A DNA stretch of 64,000 nt from Varibaculum vaginae. Its GTDB lineage: Bacteria; Actinomycetota; Actinomycetes; Actinomycetales; Actinomycetaceae. Below, one piece after another: positions 17,469 to 26,807 of the stretch; position 1 is the stretch's first letter, and each line of letters begins with the position of its first letter. The translations under genes were made by a program, and so were the position numbers. Below the pieces are notes generated by a model that saw only the letters and a program-made list of their open reading frames with translations, ran no database searches and was not told where the DNA came from. The stretch lies in contig NZ_UWNY01000001.1 of assembly GCF_900604285.1 (NCBI RefSeq), positions 186,001 to 250,000 of the forward strand, read 5' to 3'.

Positions 17469-17870
17469 ATGAGTGAGTTTGATCCCCACACGGCTGGCGA
17501 GCCCGAGTGGCGGGCGCGACTAGATGCAAAGGAATATTACGTTTTGCGTGAGGCGGGCACTGAGCGCCCGGGTACTGGAGAATATCTTTACGAAAATCGG
17601 CAGGGGATTTACCGTTGTCGAGGCTGCGGCGCCGAGCTATTCCGCTCGGATACCAAATTTGATTCCCACTGCGGGTGGCCAGCCTTTTTCCAACCCGAAG
17701 ACGCCGCTGTCAGCTACCATCGCGACTCCTCACACGGGATGGTCAGAACCGAGGTTCGTTGCGCTAACTGTGGCTGCCATTTAGGACATGTTTTCGAGGA
17801 CGCACCGGATATGCCAACTGGGCAACGCTACTGTATTAATTCGATCTGCCTGGATTTTCAGGCCGAATAA
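17469..17870 (+). CDS. msrB: Peptide-methionine (R)-S-oxide reductase MsrB
   Basis: MsrB repairs the R form of methionine sulphoxide in proteins using thioredoxin. The 133-residue protein has the two zinc CxxC pairs (CRGCGAELF near residue 50 and [12 protein letters not shown] near 98), the substrate-pocket motif [10 protein letters not shown], and the catalytic cysteine in RYCINS (Cys122). The length is normal for the single-domain form. It has AAAGGATAAAAC before its ATG and lies directly after the mechanosensitive channel gene; the next gene begins one base after its stop. Confidence 0.96.
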   Translation: MSEFDPHTAGEPEWRARLDAKEYYVLREAGTERPGTGEYLYENRQGIYRCRGCGAELFRSDTKFDSHCGWPAFFQPEDAAVSYHRDSSHGMVRTEVRCANCGCHLGHVFEDAPDMPTGQRYCINSICLDFQAE

Positions 17871-17871
17871 T

Positions 17872-18705
17872 ATGCGGATTATCAGCGCAAATCTTCAACA
17901 CGGTACTACGGCTGAGGACATAGGTTCATCTAGGGATTGCTGGCAGGAGTTAGCCCGACTGTTTGCCGCTTACCACCCTGATGCGATCTGCTTACAAGAA
18001 GTTGACTATCACCAAATGCGATCAGGATTCCAAGACCAATCCCGTGTCCTCGTCGCTGCTTTAAAAGAGGCTACCGGACAGGAATGGCAACACAAATTTT
18101 TAAGCTTTTTCACCGGTCAAGTAACATTTGGGGTCAGATTTCCAGCGGTGTTAACTGCCAGTTCCCTGGCTATTCATCATCGCCTGTTTCAGGCTAATCG
18201 CCCCCTGCTGGGCGGGTATGGAGTGGCGATATTAACCCCGCATCCGGTACGCCGTTGGGTGAGTGCCAAGCTGGGGGCGGCTCCTCCACGGATTAAAATT
18301 TCCGGCTGGAATCCACTTACCTGGAGATTCTATGGCGGGCAAACCCGAAGCCTACTAGGGGCAGAAATTGTTACTGCACAGGGACGGTTTTTACTAGGAA
18401 ACACCCACCTAGAGCTGGGAGTAGCTACCGCTAAAAGACAGCTAGTTCGCTCCTGGGAAGGGCTCTCTTTACGGGCAGGAAAGGCAACGCCGCTGTTGGT
18501 GGGGGATTTTAATCTACGCGAGGAGGCCACTCGCGCCCTCTATCCCTATTTAACTTTAGCGACTGCACCTACCTTTCCAGCCAGTGAGCCCACCTTCCAG
18601 ATTGATCAGTTATTCGCACCCCCGAATTGCCAGGTTTTGGCAATAGACACTATCCAAATGCCGATATCTGATCACCGCGCATTATTCGTGGAATTGCAGT
18701 CATAA
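17872..18705 (+). CDS. Endonuclease/exonuclease/phosphatase-family hydrolase
   Basis: The 277-residue protein belongs to the EEP (DNase I-like) superfamily of metal-dependent phosphoesterases. It has the family's metal and active-site motifs in order: ISANLQHG at the N-terminus, CLQEVDYHQ (about residue 40) with the metal-binding glutamate, LLGNTHLELG (about 180), LLVGDFNLREE (about 207), and the C-terminal SDHRALFVE with the catalytic Asp-His pair. There is no signal peptide. The ATG is one base after the msrB stop, so translation is likely coupled. The substrate, nucleic acid, phospholipid or phosphoinositide-like, cannot be told from the sequence. Confidence 0.85.
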   Translation: MRIISANLQHGTTAEDIGSSRDCWQELARLFAAYHPDAICLQEVDYHQMRSGFQDQSRVLVAALKEATGQEWQHKFLSFFTGQVTFGVRFPAVLTASSLAIHHRLFQANRPLLGGYGVAILTPHPVRRWVSAKLGAAPPRIKISGWNPLTWRFYGGQTRSLLGAEIVTAQGRFLLGNTHLELGVATAKRQLVRSWEGLSLRAGKATPLLVGDFNLREEATRALYPYLTLATAPTFPASEPTFQIDQLFAPPNCQVLAIDTIQMPISDHRALFVELQS

Positions 18706-18722
18706 CTGTAGGAGGGGTAACT

Positions 18723-19619
18723 ATGGGGAACATGCGGAAATTTTCTGATCGAATTCCCGCGCCTCTGATTTTTGTAGGCTCCGGTTTGTCGCAATATTCG
18801 GGGGCGGCAATCGCGACTGTCTGGTTGTTTAACCTGATGAGTCCGACTACGGTGGCGTGGTGGCGAATAACCATAGCCGCCGTGATCTTAGTGCTGATTC
18901 GCCGGCCTTTTCATCGTAATCTGACTTGGCGCCAGGTAGCAGCCGCAACGGTTCTGGGGATCTTCATTGCCACTATGAACATGACGTTTTACCAGGCTAT
19001 TTCCCGGATTCCCTTAGGTACTTGTGTCTCAATCGAGTTTGTAGGGCCGGTAGTGGTGGCACTTTTTAGAGGACGCGGCTGGGGTACTCGGATAGCGGCA
19101 ATCCTCGCGGGGGTCGGGGTGGCATCTATTTCTGGAATTGGCCTGGATATTTCCACTTCTGCGGCGCGAATTGGGTTAGCTTTTTCTATTGCGGCCGGTT
19201 TTTGCTGGGCAGGCTATATCGTAGTGGGGCAAAAACTCGCCGCCGCCGGCCACGGGCAAGATGCTTTAGCAATGGGTTTGTTTATAGCAGCAATCCTGAC
19301 CGTCCCCTTGGTGGGGTTGTCGGAAATCGCTAAGGGTTGGCAAAGCGGCTGGATTCTGTTTTGCTGTATTGCGGTAGGAGTGCTCTGTACTGCTCTGCCG
19401 TTTCCTTTGGAACAAGTGGCGCTTCGCCGCCTAGGCCCAGATATCTTTTCGCTCTTAGCTTGTTTAATGCCGGCAATTAGTGAGCTGGTAACGATGATAG
19501 CCCTTCGCCACCTGCCAAATGTAGGAGAAATCGTGGGATTGCTATGCATTTCTCTGGCGGTTGCTTTTGCACAATACCGTCCCGGGATGTTACACAGAGA
19601 GAGTACGCCTAACAACTAG
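18723..19619 (+). CDS. EamA/RhtA-type drug-metabolite exporter
   Basis: The 298-residue protein has about ten hydrophobic helices in two EamA repeats, the drug/metabolite transporter layout. The segment MNMTFYQAISRIPLGTCVSIEFVGPVVVAL (about residues 85-114) and RRLGPDIFSLLACLMPAISELVTMIALRH (about 240-268) are close to RhtA-like threonine/homoserine exporters. The start ATG follows GGAGGGG by 6 bases. The gene is 17 bases after the EEP hydrolase and may share its transcript. The transported compound is unknown. Confidence 0.87.
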   Translation: MGNMRKFSDRIPAPLIFVGSGLSQYSGAAIATVWLFNLMSPTTVAWWRITIAAVILVLIRRPFHRNLTWRQVAAATVLGIFIATMNMTFYQAISRIPLGTCVSIEFVGPVVVALFRGRGWGTRIAAILAGVGVASISGIGLDISTSAARIGLAFSIAAGFCWAGYIVVGQKLAAAGHGQDALAMGLFIAAILTVPLVGLSEIAKGWQSGWILFCCIAVGVLCTALPFPLEQVALRRLGPDIFSLLACLMPAISELVTMIALRHLPNVGEIVGLLCISLAVAFAQYRPGMLHRESTPNN

Positions 19620-19641
19620 AGAAGATATAACGGAGAAGAAA

Positions 19642-19890
19642 ATGGGATTAATTGGTTCGATTATTGGTGGCGGCATCATTGGAGCTCTAGCTCGGTTCTT
19701 TATGAAGGGCAAGCAGAACATAGGCATGGTTATCACCATAATCATCGGGATGGTATCTGCGGCTCTGGCTGATTGGCTTTTGTTAAAGGTGGGAGTTACG
19801 AACGGATTCTTGCAGTTCCTAGGAGCTATCGTAGTAGCTGTGGTTCTGATCAGCGCCTACCTAGGTATCACTAACAAGAAAGAAAAGTAG
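19642..19890 (+). CDS. Small GlsB/YeaQ/YmgE-type membrane protein
   Basis: The 82-residue protein has three hydrophobic stretches separated by a short basic loop (ARFFMKGKQNIG), which fits the GlsB/YeaQ/YmgE family of small glycine-rich membrane proteins linked to envelope or general stress. The N-terminal GLIGSIIGGGIIGALARFF is the best match. The ATG at 19642 was chosen because GGAGAAGAAA lies just before it; a longer reading from 19561 would run through the end of the exporter gene. A strong terminator follows at 19944. Confidence 0.8.
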   Translation: MGLIGSIIGGGIIGALARFFMKGKQNIGMVITIIIGMVSAALADWLLLKVGVTNGFLQFLGAIVVAVVLISAYLGITNKKEK

Positions 19891-19943
19891 CCCCGGCTAC
19901 CGAAGAGTTTAAATACTTTCGACTCTTAGATTTACAAACTTTT

Positions 19944-19986
19944 AGTTGCTGCCCGGCATGTTGTTTGTCGGGCAGCAACTTTTTCT
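19944..19986 (+). terminator. Strong intrinsic terminator
   Basis: Perfect 12-base arms AGTTGCTGCCCG and CGGGCAGCAACT (19944-19955 and 19969-19980) enclose a 13-base loop and are followed by TTTTT. It ends the msrB-to-GlsB-like run of plus-strand genes. Confidence 0.85.
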
Positions 19987-20070
19987 TATTGGCACTATTT
20001 GATACTTGAAATGTCTTTAACCCCTTAAATAGTGACTAGAGGGTGTAAGCCTGAGGGCGCGAGAGAGAAT

Positions 20071-20375
20071 TCTTCCACAGAGTATCCAGGTAAATGGGGT
20101 TGAAAACCTTTACATTGCCGCCAAACTTCACAAATTATTAGCATAGTTTTCCGCAGGTTATCCCCAGGGAACCAGCAAACTTTAGTGCTCTGACTGGTCA
20201 AAGCCTCAATACTGTTACTACCAGCTCAAACCCCTAATACCCTCAAGGTTTACCTGAGAGTAATCGCCAAAAATTTGACTTTTCCAACTTTAAGGGTGTC
20301 ACGAAAATAGTTATCCACAGAAATTATCCACAGGGTTGTTAACAGCTTCAAAAGCGCAGCAAAAGCTGTGGATGA
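20071..20375. other. Cluster of DnaA-box-like sites in a gene-free AT-rich region
   Basis: The stretch 19891-20396 has no gene. It holds two perfect TTATCCACA boxes at 20311-20319 and 20324-20332, one-mismatch boxes at 20158-20166 (TTATCCCCA) and, on the minus strand, 20367-20375 (TCATCCACA), and a two-mismatch box at 20071-20079. AT-rich sequence lies around them. This is the composition of a replication origin or a DnaA-titrating/regulatory site. dnaA, dnaN and rpmH are not nearby, so the origin role is uncertain. Confidence 0.5.
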
Positions 20376-20396
20376 AAGCTGTTAATAATTTACAAG

Positions 20397-21308
20397 CTAT
20401 TCGTTTAGAGTGCGGCCGGTGAGGGTTTCATAAATTTCCTTATAGCGATCGGATGTTTGCTTCACCACATCTACGGGAATCTCCGGTGGATCTTCTAATT
20501 TGTAGGGTCGCCAATGGCATGCATCAGAGTCCACCCAGTCCCGCAAAATTTGGGTATCTAGCTGCGGGTTTCGCTTACCCGGTTCATAGCTATCTGCATT
20601 CCAGAAACGTGAAGAATCCGGGGTCAGTACCTCGTCACCCAAGACTATGGCCTCACCCCCATAGGGAAGAGCTGATCCGAATTCGAATTTGGTGGATCCT
20701 AAAATAACCCCACGTTCTAGAGCGATCTTGGCGGCTCGCGCATACAAATCCAGCGAATATTCGATAATCTGATCCACTCGACCGCTGCCAACTAGCGACC
20801 GTAAGGCCTCCCAGGAAACATTGCTATCGTGGCGACCCATCTGAGTATTGGCTATTGGATTGAAAACTGGCTTCTCTAGCTTTTGATCCTGCTGCAGACC
20901 CTCGGGCATCCGTGCTCCACCAATAGTGCCTTTGGCCTGATATTCTCGCCAGGCCGCCCCAGCTAGGTACCCGGAAACATGGCACTCCAGAGGGTACATA
21001 TCAAGGCGACGGCAAATCATGGCTCGTCCAGCTACCATCTCGGGCACCGAGGAGGTAGATAGGAAATGGTTGGGAACCGATTCCCCCAATTGTTCCAACC
21101 ACCAGGTAGTCAATTGAGTGAGGGCGATACCCTTACCGGGAATTTCTGTGGGAAAAACTTGACCGTAGGCGCTGAAACGATCAGTAGCTACAATCAGAAC
21201 CGTATCTGAGTCATGCGCTGACTGCCCCGCAGGATAGTAAATCTCTCGTTCTTTACCCGAAAATAAATGGCGCCATCCACGCAACGCCGGAGTATCACTT
21301 GACGACAT
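20397..21308 (-). CDS. purC: Phosphoribosylaminoimidazole-succinocarboxamide synthase PurC
   Basis: PurC joins aspartate to CAIR with ATP in step eight of purine synthesis, giving SAICAR. The protein of 303 residues has LFSGKEREIYYP near the N-terminus (the nucleotide loop), VATDRFSAYGQVFPTEIPGKG, and SGYLAGAAWREYQ, ILGSTKFEFG and SRFWNADSYEPG later, all typical of the longer actinobacterial type. Two ATGs lie three codons apart; I prefer 21308, which has AAGAAT at a better spacing than 21317. It is a lone minus-strand gene between the DnaA-box region and the CDF gene. Confidence 0.95.
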   Translation of the reverse strand: MSSSDTPALRGWRHLFSGKEREIYYPAGQSAHDSDTVLIVATDRFSAYGQVFPTEIPGKGIALTQLTTWWLEQLGESVPNHFLSTSSVPEMVAGRAMICRRLDMYPLECHVSGYLAGAAWREYQAKGTIGGARMPEGLQQDQKLEKPVFNPIANTQMGRHDSNVSWEALRSLVGSGRVDQIIEYSLDLYARAAKIALERGVILGSTKFEFGSALPYGGEAIVLGDEVLTPDSSRFWNADSYEPGKRNPQLDTQILRDWVDSDACHWRPYKLEDPPEIPVDVVKQTSDRYKEIYETLTGRTLNE

Positions 21309-21434
21309 GTTTATCATTCTTACATTTTTTATTTAGATATGTGACAGCTGCGTATAAATATATATAACTTCCTATGGTTAAAATAGGAAACACCATAGAA
21401 ATTTAGGTATAGCTAAGTTGGAGGTGTCCAGGCC

Positions 21435-22340
21435 TTGCATCAGCATGCTCCCGCTGCCGACTCTACCCGCAATCGGCTACTGATTGCTGCCGGGATAACA
21501 TTGGCGATTCTGGTTGCTCAGCTCACCGGATCCATCTTGTCCGGTTCTCTTGCTTTAGCTGCCGACACCGGTCATGTTGCCATTGATTCTATCGGGTTAT
21601 TCTTAGCAGCGTTCACTGCCACATTATTAACCCGTCCCGCGACTGGTGCCATGACCTATGGTTACGCGCGCCTAGAGGCTATCGCTGGCGGTCTACAAGC
21701 GGGGATGATCATTATAATCTGCGCGGTTATTGGCTATCACGGGATTATTCGCCTTATCACCCCGGTTCCGGTTGACGGTACCCAAATGGCCATCTGGGCG
21801 TTAGCCGGCCTAATCGGTAATTTAGTTTCTATGGTAGTGATGCTAGGGCGTCACCACGATAACCTGAACATTCGTGCTGCATTCTTAGAGGTAGCAGTCG
21901 ATGCGATTTCTTCAGTTGGGGTAATAGTGGGGGGACTAATTACTCGTATAACCGGTATTACCCGTGTTGATGCAATAATTTCTCTGCTGATTGCAGCGGC
22001 AATGTTACCACGGGGCTACAAGTTATTAAAAGAGGCAGGGGCAATTCTACTTGACCGTGCTCCCAGTGAACTGAATGTAGAGCATATCCGGGAACACATC
22101 TTAGAGGTAGAACATGTGACCGGTATCCATGATCTGCACGTATGGCCGTTAAATTCTCAAACTGTGCTGCTATCGGCACATATTATTATCGCCGAGGAGT
22201 GCTACCGTGATGGGCACGCCCTAGAAGTATTACACCAGGTAGAAGAGTGCATGAAAGCCCATTTCCCCCGCAGAATCGAACACTGCACCCTGCAGATTGA
22301 GCCCGAAGGCCACGCCGCCCACGAGACCCTGGAACACTAG
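21435..22340 (+). CDS. Cation diffusion facilitator metal exporter
   Basis: The 301-residue protein is a CDF-family antiporter that would expel zinc or a similar divalent metal in exchange for protons. It has six hydrophobic helices; helix 2 contains the metal-site pattern HVAID (in AADTGHVAIDSIG) and helix 5 contains EVAVD (in AAFLEVAVDAISS). Here glutamate stands where many zinc CDFs have histidine, so the metal choice is open. The cytoplasmic tail HVTGIHDLHVWPL is standard. The start is TTG with GGAGG about 10 bases upstream. A partial inverted repeat at 21403-21419 lies just upstream, but it is a weak match to known metal-regulator boxes. Confidence 0.9.
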   Translation: MHQHAPAADSTRNRLLIAAGITLAILVAQLTGSILSGSLALAADTGHVAIDSIGLFLAAFTATLLTRPATGAMTYGYARLEAIAGGLQAGMIIIICAVIGYHGIIRLITPVPVDGTQMAIWALAGLIGNLVSMVVMLGRHHDNLNIRAAFLEVAVDAISSVGVIVGGLITRITGITRVDAIISLLIAAAMLPRGYKLLKEAGAILLDRAPSELNVEHIREHILEVEHVTGIHDLHVWPLNSQTVLLSAHIIIAEECYRDGHALEVLHQVEECMKAHFPRRIEHCTLQIEPEGHAAHETLEH

Positions 22341-22404
22341 CTGATAGCTATTACTATTATTTTCCATTACTTGTTGCGATTACCCCAGTAACAGTATGAG
22401 TAAA

Positions 22405-22447
22405 AAATTCCGGGAACGATCAATATAAATGATCGTTCCCGGAATTT
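22405..22447. terminator. Bidirectional hairpin terminator
   Basis: Perfect 18-base arms at 22405-22422 and 22430-22447 enclose a 7-base loop, with A-run and T-run ends. It lies between the convergent CDF and pckG genes and probably stops the plus-strand transcript. Confidence 0.8.
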
Positions 22448-22522
22448 GCGAAAGCTCGTATTACCTCGGATCTTGAACCAAGCGTTTTAACAAGTTGGAA
22501 TGCACATGCGGACAATAAGTAA

Positions 22523-22550
22523 GCGGCCGGAAACTTTCGCTTCCGGCCGC
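22523..22550 (-). terminator. GC-rich hairpin downstream of pckG
   Basis: Ten-base perfect arms GCGGCCGGAA and TTCCGGCCGC (22523-22532, 22541-22550) lie 46 bases past the pckG stop. On the minus strand a T-rich stretch follows, so this is the likely pckG terminator. Confidence 0.7.
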
Positions 22551-22595
22551 CCCTCTTATATCTCACAAAGAAAAGAGGTAACTCCTACAAGGAGG

Positions 22596-24425
22596 TTACT
22601 TCAGCGCCTGCAAACGCTCACGCAGTTTTGTGAGCTCATCAGCAATCGCCTTAGGTAGTTTGTCACCGAACTGCGAGAAGTACTTCTCGGTGTCTTCGGT
22701 TTCAGCCAACCAGGCATCGGGATCGATGGCGAACATCTTGTCCCATTCTGCCCGACCCAAACCGGTGCCTTCCAGGTTGAAGTCCTCGAACTTGGGGTAG
22801 TAGCCAGTCGGGCCTTCGATGGCGTCAACTTTGCCAGAAGCGCGGCGCACAATCCAGTCTAGAACGCGAGCGTTGTCACCATAGCCCGGCCACAAGAAGC
22901 TGCCGTCCTCGTTCTTACGGAACCAGTTAACCTGGTAAATACGCGGGAACTTCTCGCCCAATTTCTCTTGCATTTCCAGCCAGTGACCCCAGTAGTCAGC
23001 CATGTTGTAACCACAGAAGGGCAACATCGCGAAGGGATCGTGGCGCAGAGAACCAACCGCGCCCTCTGCGGCAGCGGTCTGCTCGGAGGCAACGGAAGCA
23101 CCAATGAACACGCCGTGTGCCGGGGAGTACTGCTCAGCCACCAACGGAACGTTAGTAGCGCGACGTCCACCGAACAGGATGGCAGTAACCGGAACGCCCT
23201 CGGGAGCTTCCCAGTCGGGGCAAACAATCGGGCACTGCGCAGCCGGAGTGGTGAAACGGGAGTTCGGGTGAGCGGCCTTTTCGCCAGATTCCGGAGTCCA
23301 GTCTTTACCATGCCAATCGATCAGGTGATCGGGGGTTTCTCCGTCGATGCCTTCCCACCAGACATCGCCATCATCAGTCAAGGCTACGTTAGTGAAGATG
23401 GAGTTTTCCTTCATGGTCTCCATAGCCATCGGGTTGGTCTTGTAAGAGGTGCCCGGGGCAACTCCGAAGAAACCGGCCTCGGGGTTAATGGCGCGCAAGG
23501 TGCCGTCTTCGCCCGGACGCATCCAGGCAATGTCGTCACCAACGGTTTCAACTTTGTATCCGGGGATGGTGGGCTGCAGCATCGCCAAGTTGGTCTTGCC
23601 ACATGCAGACGGGAAAGCCGCAGTTACATGGAACTGTTCACCGGTCTTCTCGTCGGTCAGACGCAGAATCAGCATGTGCTCTGCCATCCAGCCATCACGG
23701 CGAGCCATGGTAGAAGCAATACGCAGGGCGTAGCACTTCTTGCCCAGTAGGGCGTTCCCGCCGTAACCGGAACCGAAGGACCAAATCTCATTGGTTTCCG
23801 GGAAGTGAGTGATGTATTTTTCGTCATTGCAGGGCCAGGCTTCGTCAGTCTCGCCCTCTGCGAGAGGCTTACCTACGGAGTGAACCGCCGGAACCCAGGG
23901 ACGTCCCTCGTTGATGAGATCCATAGCCTTGGCACCCATGCGGGTCATGATCCGCATATTGCAAACCACGTAGGGAGAGTCGCTCAGTTCAATACCCAGC
24001 TGGGAAATCGGGCCACCCAGCGGCCCCATGGAGAAGGGGATCACGTACATGGTGCGGCCAGCCATCGCGCCGTCAAACTTTCCATGCAGGGTCTCACGCA
24101 TCTGCTTGGGATCTGCCCAGTTGTTGGTGGGGCCAGCATCCTCTTCCTTCTCGCAGCAAATGAAGGTACGGGACTCCACCCGCGCCACATCGGAGGGCAA
24201 CGAGCGTGCCAAGAAGGAGTTAGGACGTTTTTCCGGATTTAAACGGGTGAACATCCCGGTCTCAACCATGAGATCGGTTAGACGAGTCCATTCCTCTTCG
24301 GAACCATCGCAAAACTCAATCGCTTTCGGTTTCGCCAGTTCTGCAACTTTGATTACCCAATCAACGACCTCTTTGGGCGCGTTCTTCGGGGCGGCAGCTA
24401 GCACATCTTTCTCAGTCACTGTCAT
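22596..24425 (-). CDS. pckG: Phosphoenolpyruvate carboxykinase (GTP)
   Basis: This enzyme interconverts oxaloacetate and phosphoenolpyruvate with GTP/GDP, linking the TCA cycle to gluconeogenesis. The 609-residue length and motifs are those of the GTP class: [13 protein letters not shown] is the kinase-1a loop with the hyper-reactive cysteine, [16 protein letters not shown] holds metal-binding aspartates, and [10 protein letters not shown] and [19 protein letters not shown] are late hallmarks. The ATG at 24425 has AGGAGG 10 bases upstream. It stands alone, divergent from the LppM-like gene across a 288-base region. Confidence 0.98.
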   Translation of the reverse strand: MTVTEKDVLAAAPKNAPKEVVDWVIKVAELAKPKAIEFCDGSEEEWTRLTDLMVETGMFTRLNPEKRPNSFLARSLPSDVARVESRTFICCEKEEDAGPTNNWADPKQMRETLHGKFDGAMAGRTMYVIPFSMGPLGGPISQLGIELSDSPYVVCNMRIMTRMGAKAMDLINEGRPWVPAVHSVGKPLAEGETDEAWPCNDEKYITHFPETNEIWSFGSGYGGNALLGKKCYALRIASTMARRDGWMAEHMLILRLTDEKTGEQFHVTAAFPSACGKTNLAMLQPTIPGYKVETVGDDIAWMRPGEDGTLRAINPEAGFFGVAPGTSYKTNPMAMETMKENSIFTNVALTDDGDVWWEGIDGETPDHLIDWHGKDWTPESGEKAAHPNSRFTTPAAQCPIVCPDWEAPEGVPVTAILFGGRRATNVPLVAEQYSPAHGVFIGASVASEQTAAAEGAVGSLRHDPFAMLPFCGYNMADYWGHWLEMQEKLGEKFPRIYQVNWFRKNEDGSFLWPGYGDNARVLDWIVRRASGKVDAIEGPTGYYPKFEDFNLEGTGLGRAEWDKMFAIDPDAWLAETEDTEKYFSQFGDKLPKAIADELTKLRERLQALK

Positions 24426-24713
24426 TTATCTCTTGCCTCCTGCGGCACTCGACACGGCAACACATGGTTGCTCTTACCCCTCTATTGTCCTTCATCGCCG
24501 TCACATTCTCTACTGCGGAAGTCTAAAACTTACCCAAACATCTATGACCTGGCTCATATTAGACAGAACTTTAGGCCATAGGACACCTTCTAAGACAGTT
24601 TTCATAGGGAGCTAAAACTATATCTCCGGTATCAGCAGTTCCTTACAGTATGATGGCTATTAAGTGAAAGAGAGGCAGCGGGTGTTTATACCGGCACTCA
24701 AGGAGGCAGCGAA

Positions 24714-25478
24714 GTGAAACGCAAACGACTTTTAGCGTTGGCACTACTGCCCTTGGCGTTGCTGCTATCAGGCTGCGAAGCTAGTACTCAGATGCAGATT
24801 TACGAGAACGACACCTACTCGTTTAGCACTCATTTAACTCAGCCACGTACCGCACAAAACATCAAATGCAAAGACCAAATCCCAGGAATTGAGAACTACC
24901 TTAAAACTGCGCAAGTTGCGATAAAGGATAAATCTACCGAGAAGGTTTCTGACTGCACCATTACGGTAAAAGCACAGCATATTTCCCAGGCTAAGAAACC
25001 CTTCGTGACCATTAAACATATCGGTGATAGTTACCTGGTGAAACTGGAACCAGTACAGAGCCTAGATTTCTTGGATGCCCAAACCGATCAGTTCCGTTTG
25101 ACGATTACTTTCCCCGGCCCCGTATTAAGAACTGACGCCATTTCAGGAGCACAAGTAAAGGACAATACCGTCACCTGGACTACCCCGCAAGCCCTGGTAA
25201 AAGGGTTTGAAGTGCGCGGACAAGATCACCCAGGGATAACTATGAACCAAAAGTGGGGAATCGCATTCCTGGTGATTCTGGTAGTCGCAATAACCACCCT
25301 GGTAGCCCTCCGTAAGCATCCGCGCATTGTCCCCATCTGGAACCAGATAATGCAAGCTCTGGGGATTTTCACTGCTTCCTGTCGCAAGCTGTTCTTGCGA
25401 GCTTTAAGCTACCTGGATTTAGGCGGCTCTTCGAGCGGGCGACGGACAAAGCATTCCCGGCGTCGAGGACGCAAATAG
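24714..25478 (+). CDS. LppM-like membrane-anchored lipoprotein
   Basis: The 254-residue protein starts with a lipoprotein signal (MKRKR, hydrophobic core, lipobox LSGC with Cys21), followed by an extracellular domain of about 155 residues resembling the LppM domain, then one transmembrane helix at about residues 178-198 (WGIAFLVILVVAITTLVAL) and a very basic C-terminus. Dual anchoring by lipid and helix is typical of actinobacterial LppM proteins. The GTG start has AAGGAGG about 8 bases upstream; a TATGAT -10-like element lies about 60 bases upstream. Its exact role is unknown. Confidence 0.75.
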   Translation: MKRKRLLALALLPLALLLSGCEASTQMQIYENDTYSFSTHLTQPRTAQNIKCKDQIPGIENYLKTAQVAIKDKSTEKVSDCTITVKAQHISQAKKPFVTIKHIGDSYLVKLEPVQSLDFLDAQTDQFRLTITFPGPVLRTDAISGAQVKDNTVTWTTPQALVKGFEVRGQDHPGITMNQKWGIAFLVILVVAITTLVALRKHPRIVPIWNQIMQALGIFTASCRKLFLRALSYLDLGGSSSGRRTKHSRRRGRK

Positions 25479-25733
25479 GTTATTCCTGCGCACCATCTCT
25501 ACCCTAAAGCCGTAATAAATGGGGGTTCTGATGTACGTCCCCTAATATTTTTAATGCTTCCGGGTTAGCTTGCTCCCTCATCGCCTTTTCTGGTGTTTTT
25601 CTCCGAAAATATCCTGTCCCCAGGGGGTAGTAAGCTTGTATTTTCCTGCGAGCGTCCCAGCAGGTTTGCTCTTGACATCACCCTGGTTCCAGCCTGAGGT
25701 TACTCGCATAGCCTCATCCGAAAGGAGCCAGTG

Positions 25734-26807
25734 GTGTCAAAAGTTTCACCTACATGTCGCGGGAGTATCTCCAGCGCCATCCGCTACGACCCTACCTGTC
25801 TAATCTGGGGTTTTAATCGCGCGGAAATATATTTTCTATCCCAGACGTTCACTCTCGCCGGTTTTCATTTCACTACTTCACTTTCTCCCACTACCCCCGC
25901 CTTGCGAGTGGTTGTCACCGCCCAAAACATTTTCCCAAAGGGTTTCCCGCATGATCTGGCAATAATTAAAGCCAGCTTTTCCGGGGAAACCCCGCCACTA
26001 AAAGACAATCCTCCACCCTCTGATCTGCCGCAAAGATACGCGGCAGTCCACGGAATCAACGTACCGAAGAAAACCTGGAATCAAACTGGTATTTTCCAGC
26101 TACCTCGTCAGATATCTCCTTTATTAACGAAGTTAGATCAGTACTGCTATCCCCCACGGGCACGGGTGATTAACATTTTTGGAATAAAGCCAGGAATTGG
26201 CACCTCGACGACCGCTTTTGGCTTAGCAAACAGTGCCAAAGATTCGGTCTATGTGGATGCCACCAAGCAGTCCACTTCCGCTCAGTCTCCCAAATATGCG
26301 AAGGGGCCAGGTAAGTTGGGTTTTCCATCTGTTCCCCACTTTTCTTCTCTAAATATTGCCGATGATCTGTTAGCTTCGCGTTTACGGATGGTTTTACCTC
26401 GTTTAGATAAAACTCATTTCCTACAGCTCGACAGCTTCCATCTTCCCCATATTTCTCATGTATTTTCATTACTTGTCCGCTCATTTTCCCTGATAGTCGT
26501 GGATTGGGGTCATATGTACTCTTCCGGAATTCCGCTTGAGTTACCGGGACAAACCTTAGTAGTTAGCGATTATCAAACTTCAGCACAAAACCCACAGATC
26601 TTACTCCAGCTTCACCGCCGCGGAATACGGCTGGTGAACAATCGCGCTCCCAACACGCTTTCTACAAGCGGGCAAAAAACCTTATCTTTACCTCATTGCC
26701 GCGAATTAAAGCGTCTCCAAGTCCAAAGTCTAGGTTCTCTCTGGCCACCTAGTTTCAAAACGCACCTAGCCCGGCTTTTGCAAGAAATTTTAGAGGACAG
26801 ACAATGA
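25734..26807 (+). CDS. TadZ/CpaE-like septum-site/pilus localisation ATPase, divergent
   Basis: The 357-residue protein occupies the place of the Ssd/CpaE/TadZ protein that heads actinobacterial tad loci and localises the pilus machine. Its only clear ATPase sign is FGIKPGIGTSTTAFGLA (about residues 147-163), a degenerate deviant Walker A, followed by VYVDAT at a typical distance and LIVVDWG (about 254) like a Walker B. The first 80 residues resemble no family I know. Two GTG codons are adjacent at 25731 and 25734; AAAGGAG fits the second. It overlaps tadA by four bases. The 255 bases before it hold no other gene that I can support. Confidence 0.65.
   Translation: MSKVSPTCRGSISSAIRYDPTCLIWGFNRAEIYFLSQTFTLAGFHFTTSLSPTTPALRVVVTAQNIFPKGFPHDLAIIKASFSGETPPLKDNPPPSDLPQRYAAVHGINVPKKTWNQTGIFQLPRQISPLLTKLDQYCYPPRARVINIFGIKPGIGTSTTAFGLANSAKDSVYVDATKQSTSAQSPKYAKGPGKLGFPSVPHFSSLNIADDLLASRLRMVLPRLDKTHFLQLDSFHLPHISHVFSLLVRSFSLIVVDWGHMYSSGIPLELPGQTLVVSDYQTSAQNPQILLQLHRRGIRLVNNRAPNTLSTSGQKTLSLPHCRELKRLQVQSLGSLWPPSFKTHLARLLQEILEDRQ

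Noticed and set aside
21403-21421. TTAGGTATAGCTAAGTTGG upstream of the CDF gene as a second DtxR/MntR box
   Set aside because: It matches the DtxR consensus at only about 12 of 19 positions and loses the right half-site; too weak to report as an operator.
22968-24615. Plus-strand frames of 145-260 residues opposite pckG
   Set aside because: pckG is unmistakable on the minus strand and these frames show no recognisable domains.
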